In this document: piece by piece, positions 1 through 9,930 of the stretch | How the letters are laid out: every line of letters begins with the position of its first letter | Position numbering within the stretch: the first letter of the stretch is position 1 | Assembly (NCBI GenBank): GCA_963701385.1 | Contig: CAVOZW010000006.1 | Span: 1-64,000, forward strand | DNA length: 64,000 nucleotides | Direction: 5' to 3' | Source: B30-G6 sp963701385 | Lineage (GTDB): Bacteria > Desulfobacterota > Desulfobacteria > Desulfobacterales > B30-G6 | Translations under genes and position numbers: made by a program | Notes under the pieces: generated by a model | What the model saw: the letters and a program-made list of their open reading frames with translations, nothing else | What the model was told of the DNA's origin: nothing | The model's database searches: none

Positions 1-648
1 GAGGACCCGGCCGAAGCGGCTGAGTCGATCGATCAGTTTTATCTTGAACCCTAAATCGAAACCGTGCTGCCCGATGTCATGGGTCGCTTTCCAGGCTACG
101 AAGCGCAGGATGATAAAAGGTTCTTTTTCACCCAGGCCCAGTTCTTTCAAAACACCCGGATCGGGCTCAAACTGTTTTGGGTGCAGGTAGGCGAGTTCGT
201 GATAGCCCCTGTAGCGCAGGTGACGACCCTTTAATTCACGCAAAAAGCAATCCGGGGTACAAACCAGGGTCGCAAAGGGATAGGTCAGATAGTTGTCCAA
301 GGGGACCGGTTCGCTGTCGGTAAAGACGATGGCGGGCTTGCCCAGGATCCGTGACGCCGGCGCGATAAAAAGCCCACCGATGGCAGTAACGACATCCGGG
401 TCAAAGGATTTGATGATCTTTAGCAATCGCCATTCGCGGACAAGAAATTCCCATGACAAACCCAAGGTCCCCTGGCCCATGTTGGAGAGCACATGATAGG
501 GAAAATCGTAATGATTCAGTAAACGAAGGGTGACATCTTTGTCCCGCGCACAGATCATGAGCTCATGCCCCCTGCGTTCCAGTTCCCGCAGGGCATGGCG
601 ATAGAAATGCACATGACCGGGATGGCCCATGTCGACGAGGATGCGCAT
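1..648 (-). CDS. DUF354 family glycosyltransferase-like protein, 3' end cut by window edge
   Basis: An open frame runs from an ATG at 648 to the window edge (216 codons) without a stop. The N-terminus MRILVDMGHPGHVHFYRHA and the following Rossmann-like pattern, including GHELMICARDKD and FDPDVVTAIGG, are typical of DUF354, a family related to GT-B glycosyltransferases. The start lies 2 bases after the stop of the upstream GT2 gene, so the two are probably co-transcribed and translationally coupled. The acceptor and sugar are unknown. The context (glycosyltransferases behind a pilin gene) suggests glycan synthesis, but this is inference. Confidence 0.75.
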   Translation of the reverse strand, partial: MRILVDMGHPGHVHFYRHALRELERRGHELMICARDKDVTLRLLNHYDFPYHVLSNMGQGTLGLSWEFLVREWRLLKIIKSFDPDVVTAIGGLFIAPASRILGKPAIVFTDSEPVPLDNYLTYPFATLVCTPDCFLRELKGRHLRYRGYHELAYLHPKQFEPDPGVLKELGLGEKEPFIILRFVAWKATHDIGQHGFDLGFKIKLIDRLSRFGRVL

Positions 649-650
649 GA

Positions 651-1598
651 TTATTTTAAATCCTTGTTGGCTTCCATATCGAACCACATGGCAAAAAGCG
701 TGAACAGGCTGGCGCTCATGAAGGAGAACATGGCGGCAAGGGCATTGATGGGTGGGATGTACCCCATAAAGATCCAGTAGTAAAAGACCCGCACAAACAG
801 AACAACCGTAACAAGGCTGAAAAAAAATCCAAAAAAATAAAAGAAAATCAACGGATGGAAATCTTTGATGACATACTTGAAGAACAGCCGTTTGCCGAAT
901 CCTTTGATCAGCAGTAAAGAGATTCTGGGGATAACCCTGCTGAGTCGGATCCCCGATCTTTCACCGATGTGGTAGACCGGTCGGATGTGGATGTCCCGCA
1001 CGCGAAAATCATATGTATTCAGTTTGATGAGCATGTCGTTGGGCATACCGTAGTCCTTGTAAATGGCATCCAGGTCGATCCGTTTAAGAGCTATCAGTGA
1101 AATGGCGGTGTACCCGCTCTGGGAGTCGGCAATATGCCAGTACCCGGATGCCGCTTTGGTGAAGAGCGACAGGAAAGAATTGCCCAGGTAGCGGTAATGC
1201 GGAATCATCTGCCAGGCGTCGCCATAAAAAAGACGATTTCCCTTGGTGTAGTCCGCTTCATTGTTGACGATGGGGGCGATTATCGATTCCAGATCCGCCG
1301 GGTCCATCTGCCCATCACCGGCCATGACCGCGGTTACGTCGCACTGGTTTTCCAGGGCCCACTTGTAGCCGCTGGCAATAGCACCGCCCACCCCCAGGTT
1401 ACGGCCGTGTTCAATGAGTACGACCCGCGCGTCGCTCTTTAAAAAGGGTTTGACGACTTGAACGGTCCCGTCCGTGCTGGCATCGTCCACGACGACAATC
1501 TTGTCGACAAACAGCGGCGTGGTTTTGATGACGTTTTCAATCTGTGTTTCTTCGTTGCGTGCCGGTACCACGATGCAAATGGATTTTGACTGATACAT
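651..1598 (-). CDS. GT2 glycosyltransferase, polyprenyl-phosphate sugar synthase-like (DPM1/GtrB type)
   Basis: This is a 315-residue protein. The start is placed at the ATG at 1598 (MYQSKSICIVVPARNEE) because a GGGGGAG ribosome site lies just upstream; a longer frame to 1736 only adds non-homologous residues. Near the N-terminus are the GT-A landmarks IVVPARNEE, VVDDASTDGT and AGDGQMDP, the last holding the nucleotide-sugar/metal-binding acidic residues. The C-terminal 100 residues hold two hydrophobic helices (around KDFHPLIFFYFFGFFF and PPINALAAMFSFMSASLF). A GT2 domain plus two membrane helices is the layout of enzymes that load a sugar onto polyprenyl phosphate for later transfer by GT-C enzymes. 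Two or more GT-C-like genes lie directly upstream in the same direction. The sugar cannot be told from sequence. Confidence 0.85.
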   Translation of the reverse strand: MYQSKSICIVVPARNEETQIENVIKTTPLFVDKIVVVDDASTDGTVQVVKPFLKSDARVVLIEHGRNLGVGGAIASGYKWALENQCDVTAVMAGDGQMDPADLESIIAPIVNNEADYTKGNRLFYGDAWQMIPHYRYLGNSFLSLFTKAASGYWHIADSQSGYTAISLIALKRIDLDAIYKDYGMPNDMLIKLNTYDFRVRDIHIRPVYHIGERSGIRLSRVIPRISLLLIKGFGKRLFFKYVIKDFHPLIFFYFFGFFFSLVTVVLFVRVFYYWIFMGYIPPINALAAMFSFMSASLFTLFAMWFDMEANKDLK

Positions 1599-1620
1599 TG
1601 GGAGAACTCCCCCTATCGAT

Positions 1621-3338
1621 TCAGGGTTGACTGTCTGGTTTCGCGACGAGGCGATACAGTCCATGGCCCAGCGCGGTGTAGACCAGTTCCGTGTTTTGGG
1701 CCAGGAAACGTTTGATGGTAGCCTTCTCCGTGACACTCAAAACACTGCTGTTGACCCACTGGTTGAAAAGATCATATCGGAACAAGAGGTGGGTGATGCC
1801 CCTCGCCTTGAATTCCCTGTAAAGCTGATCCGAATTGTCCGACACCTTAACAAATTTTGGCATGAAAGAGAAATCAAATATCATTTCCCGGTCGCTGTAG
1901 TAACCACGGCGACCCAGAAAAAAAGCCAGAATCTTGCTGTCATGTGCCAGGTGGGTGTTGGCGTATTGAATGACTGCAAATTCAGGTCGATACCTTGTAA
2001 TGTATGCATTCCGGTCTATGCGGCCCATGATGTAATGGAAAAGGGTTTACCGTTGAAAATTGCCGGATGAGGTAGGCACCGTTAAAAAAAAACATGCTCC
2101 CGATGACCAGCGGCCAGCGATAATTGGACGACCGGCCTGTTTTTTATCGGGAATCGGGCATCGAGCAGGCCCTTTAGTTTGAAAAGCCCAAACATGGACA
2201 ATAAGACCAGTGGCGGCAGAATCGGGGTCACATAACGGATGCGCATATCCGCTTGGAGGTAAACGATCATCAAATACAAAAAAGAGAAAGACGCCAGGAA
2301 TATTTTTTCTTTTCGAACAGCGGCAGTGTCTCTGGACGACCCGAAAAAAGCCATCAAGGGTAACAACAGGAGAAAAGGATTCAGTTTCCCGTCAAAATAT
2401 TTTGGCTGGTCGTCCCGGCCCTGAAAAAAAATGCGTATGGGGGTTGTAAGGGTCTCCCAAGCGGACTCCTGATAGATATATCGTCTGATATTGAAATGCC
2501 CCCAGGCGCGTTTTCTTTTGGCGGTGAGACGCCTGCTCTCCGGCTCGCTGGGGTCATTCAGATCATGAGATTCAAGCTCGGACGGTGTTGTTTCTGAAAA
2601 CCAACTGCTTGAAAAGGGGATGCAAGGGATTGCCTGTCCAGGCAGCGTTTCTCAGCATCCAAGGTGAAACAGACGATCAGCGCAGAAATCACGAAAACTG
2701 CGGCGTACACCAGCGGCCTTGAGCTGGTTGTTTCCGCGTTGAATATGGGATCGTAAAAAAAACAGGGGCGTAAACAGAGCCATGAGGAGAAGAACGATGA
2801 GTCCTTGGTATTTGGTTCCCACCGCCAGACCACACAGAAAACCGGCCAAGATGAGATGTTTTATGCGGAAATCATCTGCCATCCATTTGAAAAAATAGAG
2901 CATTGCAGAAAATGAGAAAAAAATCAGGCCCAGATCAACATACACGGTGATACACAGTTTGATAATAATGGGTGTCGACAGGAAAAATAATGCACCAGCC
3001 AGGGCGTAGACCGTGTCGATACGGGACCTAAGATACCGATACACCAATACGGCGGTCAGTAGACCAAATAGGAAATGGATATATTTGGGCAGGATGTCGT
3101 TATGGAAAAACAGGGGTATCAGATAAAGTAGATCCAGGTTCATAGGGTAATAGGAAAACGGCAAATGGGGTAATTCCAGCATCCCATGGTTGAGAATCCA
3201 AAGTTTTGGTACGGCCAGATGGTGGGTCAGCGCATCGCGGCTTACCGGCGGCACCCAGCAGAGAACCCCGATGGCTAGAATGACAAGCAGGAGTACAACC
3301 ATCAGAACAGCCTGAAAACGATTTTTCGAGTCAAACAT
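1621..3338 (-). pseudogene. GT-C fold glycosyltransferase (GT39/ArnT-like), broken by at least four frameshifts
   Basis: Translation begins at 3338 with a membrane anchor (MFDSKNRFQAVLMVVLLLVILAIGVL) followed by a PPVSRDALTHHLAVPKLW loop. The Asp in this first periplasmic loop matches the catalytic acidic site of GT39/PMT/ArnT-like enzymes. The protein then jumps frame near 2757 (a run of eight A), near 2659 (to PWMLRNAAWTGNPLHPLF, a motif typical of this family), near 2134 and near 2050, ending at 1621 with a soluble C-terminal domain. Joined, the pieces make about 570 residues with some ten membrane helices. It lies 5 bases from the VKOR-DsbA gene. Several shifts sit in homopolymers, so sequencing error is more likely than decay. 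Donor would be a polyprenyl-phosphate sugar if the family assignment holds. Confidence 0.7.
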
Positions 3339-3343
3339 AGGTA

Positions 3344-4522
3344 TTAGCCGTTCCTTGATTTCAAATAGGGTTTCAGGATTTCAGGCGGTATTTGAGCCGT
3401 ATAGACGGTGCCGTCAATCAAAAATGCAGGCGTACCGCTGATGCCATGCGACAGGCCTTCCTGGATGTCTTGCAAAAGTTTTTTGACGGATGCAGGCTGC
3501 CCAACCTTGCGCGCCAAGTCTTCTGTATCCAGGTCACATTTTCGGGCCAGTTCTCGCATGTTGATCTGCTTGCTATCTTTCTCGAGATTGAAAAGGGCAT
3601 CGTTTATCTGCCAGAATCGGTCCTGGGACGCACCATATATGGCCAACAAGGCCATCCTGCCCGCGCCGGCGTGAACTTGTTCTTTGACCAGGGGGTTGAA
3701 AGCATGATCCATGGGAAAATGCTTGTGAACGAGCCGTAATTTGTCGGGCCGTTCGGCAATAATATGGCGGAGAAAAAAATGCATTTTTCGACACTGGAAA
3801 CAGCGATAGTCGGTAAATTCCACAATGGTCAACTGCGGGTCGATGGCACCAATCCAGGGATCGCCATTCATCGTAAAACCTGTGGCAATATCTGTGGAAG
3901 GACCTGGCGGTTCGAACAGCCAGTATTTCGGAAAACTTAGCCAAACGACACTGACGCATAACAAAAAAAGACCGATCCATGACATACGTCGCAGGGGTTG
4001 CCGAGCCACAAACAGCAGATCGTCTTTGAGTCCCGCGAAGATACCGTCGCTGCCAAAACGTCTGTGGATCAACCAGCTGTAAAACATCAGCAGAAAATTG
4101 ACGCAGTAACTGAGAATACACATGAGGCAGTAGCTTTGAATGATGAAGCTGGAAATATAGGCCAGAACCAGGCTGTGAAGACTGAAGGCTGCCGAGACAA
4201 AAAATATCGTGGGCCACATGTGTTTGTTGTTACCGTTTCCAGATCTACCGAGTCCGATTAAAATAATGACGAAGGCATACCCAATAACACCCCATGCAGG
4301 CAGCGGCAGGCCAAGCATGATGGCATAGGGACTTTGGGAAACCGTGTCACAGTTGATAGATTTGGTCACCGCACAGAAGCTTCGATAGGTCATGTCCGTG
4401 TAGACACGGTAGTGGGAGATGGACAGATAGACAGCGTCCACCAACCCTGCAACGGCGATGCCCATCAATGTCCAAAAATATACCGCAAAGGGATATGGGA
4501 TGATTTTTTTTGTTTTTTTCAC
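3344..4522 (-). CDS. VKOR-DsbA fusion, disulfide-bond-forming membrane protein
   Basis: The 392-residue protein joins a vitamin K epoxide reductase domain to a thioredoxin-fold DsbA-like domain. The VKOR half (about residues 10-155) has membrane helices, a loop Cys pair (C50, C58) and the active-site motif C132-L-M-C135. A further helix near 182-198 leads to the periplasmic domain with C241-F-Q-C244 and the cis-Pro loop GISGTPAFLIDG. Such fusions oxidise periplasmic thiols and pass electrons to quinone, replacing the DsbA/DsbB pair. It sits between TPR/GT-C genes and another glycosyltransferase, all downstream of a pilin with two cysteines, which suggests that exported proteins of this locus need disulfides. 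Reading frame is intact, unlike its neighbours. Confidence 0.9.
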   Translation of the reverse strand: MKKTKKIIPYPFAVYFWTLMGIAVAGLVDAVYLSISHYRVYTDMTYRSFCAVTKSINCDTVSQSPYAIMLGLPLPAWGVIGYAFVIILIGLGRSGNGNNKHMWPTIFFVSAAFSLHSLVLAYISSFIIQSYCLMCILSYCVNFLLMFYSWLIHRRFGSDGIFAGLKDDLLFVARQPLRRMSWIGLFLLCVSVVWLSFPKYWLFEPPGPSTDIATGFTMNGDPWIGAIDPQLTIVEFTDYRCFQCRKMHFFLRHIIAERPDKLRLVHKHFPMDHAFNPLVKEQVHAGAGRMALLAIYGASQDRFWQINDALFNLEKDSKQINMRELARKCDLDTEDLARKVGQPASVKKLLQDIQEGLSHGISGTPAFLIDGTVYTAQIPPEILKPYLKSRNG

Positions 4523-4721
4523 TTGAAAGTACTTTTTAACTTCTTATGGGACTCAACTTTCGGGTTTCATCGTAAGCTAGAGCGAAATGGGTGATTCATT
4601 TCGCGTTCGCTTAATCCAGATCACCGGATATCATCGTCTGCGTTTCCAATAACTCTTTATAATTCTTAAGCATTCAGCTGATGCCTCACTTCATCTCACT
4701 CGAACCCTGGACCCCTGGAAT

Positions 4722-4755
4722 CCTTGAACCGCAACAGCGAGCGCATTCCCCGTGG
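4722..4755. repeat. Dispersed REP-like repeat A, copy 1
   Basis: This 34-base stretch is identical, in reverse orientation, to 41786-41819. Its core reads AACAGCGAGCGCATTCCCCG. It is followed by an imperfect hairpin, as the other copy is, although the hairpin sequences differ. Both copies are intergenic or in an untranslated leader. This is the pattern of REP-like elements; no mobile enzyme is associated here. Confidence 0.75.
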
Positions 4756-4777
4756 CTTGCCGCGGGTTAGCGAGCGA

Positions 4778-4817
4778 TCAATCCTTAATTTGGATCAACT
4801 CTTTTGGAGATGATCCA
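4778..4817. repeat. Dispersed repeat B, copy 1
   Basis: This 40-base stretch matches 57868-57907 in reverse orientation with one mismatch. The unit contains a near-perfect hairpin: GATCA and CTC pair with GAG and TGATC around a CAAAA loop, with one T-T mismatch. It lies 22 bases from repeat A, so the two modules are adjacent here but separate at their other sites. Confidence 0.75.
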
Positions 4818-4995
4818 AATCGAATTAGATATAATGATTTATTTCAGATGCGTATATCATATTAGTACGGAAATAGCGAGGGCCTTTCGCCGTGTTTGTT
4901 GACGCGCAGAGGAAAGCCCCTTGTTGGAACCGAAGGGAAATGCTTTTTGCGGGGCTGAACTGTCGATCATGGTTTGTCGGATCTGCCGTTAGACT

Positions 4996-6883
4996 TCATT
5001 CTTCTTGCTCTGAAAAAACAGGCCACTTGTCATAACCGCCGGCCAGGAGTCGTTTTAGACGCTCATTCGAAAGTTTGCCCAGAAACAGTTCCAGGGCGCA
5101 TGGATGGCAATTTTCAGAAACCATGATATCTGCAAGGTCATTCCGTGCTGGATAAAAATGAGCGTCGAGAACAAGGACACGCTCAAAGAGATATCCAGCC
5201 TTGGTCAGGTTCCCTGCAGCGGCTGCCTGCCGTCCCTGCTCGTATATGTCACGCAACTGACCAGACCTGTCGCCGCTCTTATGGATCTCTCTTTGATAGT
5301 GCGGGTGCAGACGGAAACCCTTTGCTATGTGCACCAGTGCTTCTTCATATCTTTTTTGGGCCGTGAGCATCAACCCAAAGGTGTAGTGCGCCGCACCATA
5401 GTCGGGTTTTTCCCTCAAAAGATCCTCTAAAATCGTTGCGCTTTTCTTGAAGCTGCCCTGGTACGCCAATACACGGGCCAGGTCCTTTTTGGTTACATTC
5501 CGATGGGGGTTGATCTTCAGGGCCTGTTCAAAATGAGCGCTGGCTTGACCGAAATCGCCGCTTTGCAGCATATATGTGGCCAAGACTGTGATGAGCAAAG
5601 TCATTATTCTGGGTAACCCTTGCCGCGTGGGTAAAAAGTGCAATAGCTGTCAGACCAGTTTTGCAACTGAAGCGTGGTGTTATAAAACAGACCCACGGCC
5701 ACTAGACCGATCATACCCGCCGACAAGATACGTCGATGCGGAAACCGTTTCAACATGTCCAACAAGCCCCAGGACACCATGATAAACAGTCCAATGAGCG
5801 GTATGTAGGTATATCGATCCGCATTGGCAAAACCACCTACCTTTAAAATACCCAATACCGGCAGCAATGTGACGACATACCATAACCATCCCGCGATGAG
5901 ATAAGGGAATTTATGTCTGAAGCGAAAGCATAAAACCGTGATGGCAGCAATGATGCCCAGCGAAGCCAACACCTGAATCAAAGGGGTTTGGATGGGAAAG
6001 GGATAGAAAACAGCCAGGTTCTGTGGCCAGAATGCCCGATAGATATACACCAGGACGGAAACAAGGGCATTCGACACCCTTTCTCCGAGTGTAAATTCAT
6101 TCATGACAGCCAGGCCGCCACCCTTGTGCTGAGCGATGATTGCCAATACGGCTGCACCTGCGGCCAAAATAAATAAAAACAGTTTCTCCTTGACCAGGCG
6201 AGTAGATGTTTTGAACGCTATTTCCTGTTTCTGAAGGATTCCGTCGATGACGCCCCAACGGCCAGTAGTCCAATACCAGCAACACGAGCGGCAGGGTGAC
6301 CAGCATCGGCTTTGCCATGAGCCCTAGCAGGTAGGTCAGATGAACGACAACATAGCGACCCCTGTGCGGCTTGTTTACGTAGGCTTATGTAGCACCAGAG
6401 GGTCAACATCCAGAAAAAGGTACTCAAGACGTCCTTTCTTTCAGCAATCCAGGCAACCGATTCGATGTGCAACGGATGAATGGCAAACAGCAGGGCCACA
6501 AAAAAACTCGCCAGCGGCAGATGGGTCATTTTCACAAAAACGGCCAACAGGAGCAGTGAGTTCAAAACGTGCAAGATTAGGTTGGAGGACAGATATCCGG
6601 CGGGATTGACACCGTAAAGATCTGTATCCAGCATCAGTGAAAGCCATGTCAGGGGGTGATAAAATTCTGCATGCAGGGTGGAAAAAGCCCATTGCACGCT
6701 TTCAAGGCACAGACCGTTCTTTACATAGACGTTGTCCGTGACATAGACAGGATCGTCGATGTTTAAAAATTCATGACGCAGCATGGGCTGAAAAGCCATA
6801 AACGTCACGATGACGATGAGCAGCGCCAGGATGGGTTCCTTATGGCGAAATAATGGCATGCGGACACCTGTGATGATCGGCAA
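4996..6883 (-). pseudogene. TMTC-like membrane protein with C-terminal TPRs (second of two), frameshifted
   Basis: Pieces in three frames join into one protein of about 625 residues. The start near 6883 gives MPLFRHKEPILALLIVIVTFMAF, then FLNIDDPVYVTDN, the double-Asp loop expected for GT-C O-glycosyltransferases, then HPLHIESVAWIAERKDVLS and MAKPMLVTLPLVLLVLDYWP, both hallmarks of this bacterial TPR membrane family. More helices follow to about 5680, and the last 200 residues (from about 5620) are TPR-like. Frame changes are seen near 6370, 6255, 5655 and 5580. In eukaryotes the TMTC proteins are O-mannosyltransferases; the bacterial family's activity is not established as far as I know. It follows a close relative head to tail and precedes the VKOR-DsbA gene. 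Confidence 0.65.
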
Positions 6884-6966
6884 ACAGACCTTATCGGCCG
6901 GCTTCTAAACTATACGCCCGAACAGCTGCGGAAACAGCCGGAACAGAAATCGGAGGCATGTGATTG

Positions 6967-9031
6967 TCATGCAGAAGCCGGTTCATAAAGACCTGGATAT
7001 CTTCGCAAAGGAAACGCCCGAAACAACTGGCCAAGGTAGCCCTGGACAGCGCTCGTGTTGGCAGATTTGATTGCGTTGTCGATGAGACAGAAGAGCGCCA
7101 AGGGCTTGTCTTTCGATATCGCCATGCCGCGTTTTAAAAAGAAATCAGCTTTTTCGTGATATCCGAGATCGTTGAATGCAACGCCTAAATATATCAAGGT
7201 CCTCCAAAACCCGGGCGCCATTTGCAAGGACTTTATCCAACATCGGCAAGGCCTCGGCTGCCCTGTTCTGGTGCAGCAAAATCAACGCGTTTAGATTGAG
7301 ATAGCCTTCGTGCATCTTGGGGTGTTCCACCAGAACTGTCACGGTCTCCTCGGCATCCTGCCACTGCCCCAAGGTCACATATACCGATGCCAGGTCAAAA
7401 CGTGCTTTTAATCCGGATGGATTTTGACGTAACGATTCTTTCAGCAGGTCGATGGCCGTCTCGATAGGCCTTCTTTTCATAGTACAGTCCCGCCATGTTG
7501 TCTAAAATGGAGGGCTTCACCCCCTTGCGTACTTGATACAGATCCAATGATTTTTTGTACAATACCAAAGCATTGTCATAATTTCTCGGATGCGCATTCT
7601 CGCCATAGGCCATGTCCCAGGCAAGGCTGGTGAGGGGTCTGGCACTCCCGGGGGCCTTGAGGGCGGCATCTTCCCACAACGATTTTTCGGTTGCCCAGGT
7701 GCGATTGCGTATGAACGTACCCATTGAAAACCCCAACACCAGCAGGACGACAAATGATCCTAACACCAATCGCATAAAGGGTGATGCGATGGCCATAACG
7801 GCCAAACAGCCATTGCAGTCCCAGCGCCACTGGGACGAACATAAAAAAAGACGGCAGGTAATTGCGATGTTCAAAAATGAGCTCAAGGGGGATAATGCTC
7901 GATTCGACGACGTGGTTGACCAAGAAAAACAAGATGCTGAAGCCTATCAGGGGTGTTTTTCAAGGAAGACAACACCCGTGATGGTCAGCGCGATCAGAAA
8001 AAGACCGGCCGGAAGTGTGGTCCAGGGATGTATGAGGGACGTGGAAATGACGATATCATGGTCAATGGACAAACGCGTGGGCACGGGGTAGAAGAGTTGC
8101 GACAGATAATGTGACCAGGACCCTCATTTCGGTCAGCAGACGCTCGGTCATGCTGAAAGGGACGAGAAGCATATCCGTTCAAAATGGCCGAGCGGCATGC
8201 CCGCTCAGAAATAAATGAATGCCCGAGCAGTCCCACAACAATGACCAGAAGAACCGACAGGCCTAGACAGGTATATCGGACCTTTTTCTGATGCAAATCC
8301 CGAAAAAAAGCGAACTCAATCAGGATCAACGACAGGGGTAGGACAATGGTATTCTCCTTGGACCCGAGAGCCAGAATATAGCACACGAGGCAGGCTCCGT
8401 AGCCGACCAGGCGCGCACGGGCTGTGTTGGAAAGTCTTGCCTTTAGAAATGCATAGAGACCGACCAGATAAAAGAATCCGGCCATAACGGCCATCCGCTG
8501 TACGATGTAGGTGACCGCCTGGGTATGGATGGGGTTGACGGCCCAGAGGGTTGCGGCCAGCAGGGGAACAAACCAATGCTCCTGTAAAGATGCCCGGCGC
8601 AGAACCGGGGTTGAATAGAGCGTCTGGATAAAGCGGATAGAGAACAAATGCGGTCAGAATATGCAGGGCGATATTGACGACATGAAACCCGAATGGGTCG
8701 TCTTGACCGACATACCAGTTCAAGGCAAAGGTCAAACAGGGGACGGGCCGGTACATCTTCCTGGCGGGCTCGTACGGATTTTTGGGGTTTGAATAGAGCG
8801 TCGAAACAAGGGTTTTAGGCCGCAGGTCCTGGATGTGCAGTGATGGTTGTTGAGAATATTGGGTTGGTCGTCAAAATGCCAGGCAGCATGAAACGAGTTG
8901 GCATAAGCACTCAATATCAATACGCAAAATAGAATGAAAACCCCTGTCCTGTTGATTCTCGACATCCTGCCGTCCATGTCCCTGTCTGCCGTGCTCATTG
9001 ATCGGGTTGAAACTGTGCTGCTGTCGCCCAA
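6967..9031 (-). pseudogene. TMTC-like membrane protein with C-terminal TPRs (first of two), heavily frameshifted
   Basis: At least seven frame changes split this gene. The best start is an ATG near 8965 (MSRINRTGVFILFCVLILS). It continues AWHFDDQPNILNN (double-Asp GT-C loop), MYRPVPCLTFALNWYV, VNPIHTQAVTYIVQRMAVMA, GSKENTIVLPLSL, then ERLLTEMRVLVTL, SSIIPLELIFEHRNYLPS and a TPR tail from about 7750 to 6967. All these are signature segments of the same family as the following gene, so the two arose by duplication or serial acquisition. The motif RPVPCLTFALN and the double Asp are kept, so the ancestor was active. It starts downstream of the pilin terminator and so has its own transcript or a read-through one. 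Function as a protein glycosyltransferase is inferred. Confidence 0.6.
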
Positions 9032-9184
9032 TAGGGCTTGAGATAAGTTATTCTTACCACCCTGCCGGTGGTTGAAAACGCTGATTTTATCGGGGTCGAT
9101 TGCGCCGCTCCACAGAAGCGAAACCGTCTCGTATCCAAAATTCGCTCCTGGATTTTATTATCAATCCCTGTTCACTTGAGCAAT

Positions 9185-9218
9185 AAAAAAGGGAGAATCT
9201 TCATTCTCCCTTTTTTTT
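9185..9218 (-). terminator. Rho-independent terminator, pilin gene
   Basis: A run of A, then GGGAGAAT, loop CTTC, ATTCTCCC and eight T. The same structure reads as a terminator on both strands. It lies 46 bases past the pilin stop on the minus strand and would separate the pilin transcript from the downstream TMTC-like genes. Confidence 0.9.
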
Positions 9219-9263
9219 CAATCCAGCATCGAATGCAGTCGATCGATATGTTCGCTAATCCGC

Positions 9264-9703
9264 TTACTGTGCCATATATTTGGTGTATATCTGCCCGGTC
9301 CATCCATTGATCGAGTTAGCAGGATCAGCAGGCGCGGCATTCCGATAATCGTCAGGACAGCGGCCACTCATATCTTGTACCCGAATAGTGATGGTCGTAT
9401 TGGGGTTTCCACCGAGGAAGGCGTTACCGGCAGCGGTGTTGTTGTCGCCTGACAGGGTGACATTATTGCCGTTGTTGAGATCGCCAAACGCGGCAGATCG
9501 ATGTGCGCTGGTATGGCAAAATAATCCGCCACGGCTGCCGCGATGGTGTTGGCATCCGATTCGGTCCGGCTGCAGAAACTTTTGTTACGGTAAGAGATGA
9601 AGTTGGGGATCGCAATGGCTGCCAGAATACCGATGATGGCGATAACGATCATCAGTTCGATCAGGGTGAAACCTTTTGTGTTACTTCTCATTTTCTGAAA
9701 CAT
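9264..9703 (-). pseudogene. pilA: Type IV major pilin, one frameshift
   Basis: The start MFQKMRSNTKGFTLIELMIVIAIIG is a class III prepilin signal: cleavage after Gly, Phe at +1, Glu at +5 and a hydrophobic alpha-helix. A strong AAAGGAGG site precedes the ATG at 9703. The raw frame ends at 9368, but a one-base shift near 9490 gives a much better pilin tail (AFGDLNNGNNVTLSGDNN through WTGQIYTKYMAQ), ending at 9264 just before the terminator; about 146 residues in all. Mature Cys33 and a Cys in SGRCPDDYR could pair. The gene has a sigma-54 promoter upstream and is next to a PilR-like regulator, as in Geobacter. The frameshift is probably a sequencing error. Confidence 0.85.
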
Positions 9704-9835
9704 GGTGGTCCTCCTTTTATGGGGTGGTGTGTATGTTAAACGAAATTCGTGTTAAATCCTTCCCTGGTGCGGTCAATCTATTTCAAACGAGCCGAATCTC
9801 ACCTCCTTTGTCTGTTTTTGCGTTTGATTAGGATC

Positions 9836-9853
9836 AAAGCAAAAGGTGTACCA
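9836..9853 (-). promoter_or_regulatory. Sigma-54 (-24/-12) promoter of pilA
   Basis: On the minus strand the site reads TGGTACACCTTTTGCTTT, with GG and GC exactly 10 bases apart, close to the consensus TGGCAC-N5-TTGC. It lies about 130 bases upstream of the pilA start. The enhancer-binding regulator next door carries GAFTGA, and rpoN lies in this window at 57971. Confidence 0.8.
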
Positions 9854-9930
9854 TCTTGAAAATAAAATGTGAAAATAAATATAAGATATTGTATTAATTT
9901 GTTAAAATAAATATATTCATACCATGGACA

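Larger units (their letters stand above)
4523..4995. other. Intergenic region carrying dispersed repeats and small hairpins
   Basis: No gene is seen in this 473-base gap. It holds an inverted repeat GCGAAATG/CATTTCGC around 4580-4605, one copy each of two dispersed repeats described separately (4722-4755 and 4778-4817), an imperfect CCCGTGG/CCGCGGG hairpin near 4749-4766, and an imperfect stem (GGGCCTTTC against GAAAGCCCC, 4880-4920) that could end transcription of the TPR gene from the minus strand. Confidence 0.6.

Noticed and set aside
6967..9031. Eight separate small genes
   Set aside because: The fragments together give one TMTC-like protein in order, so they are pieces of a single frameshifted gene.
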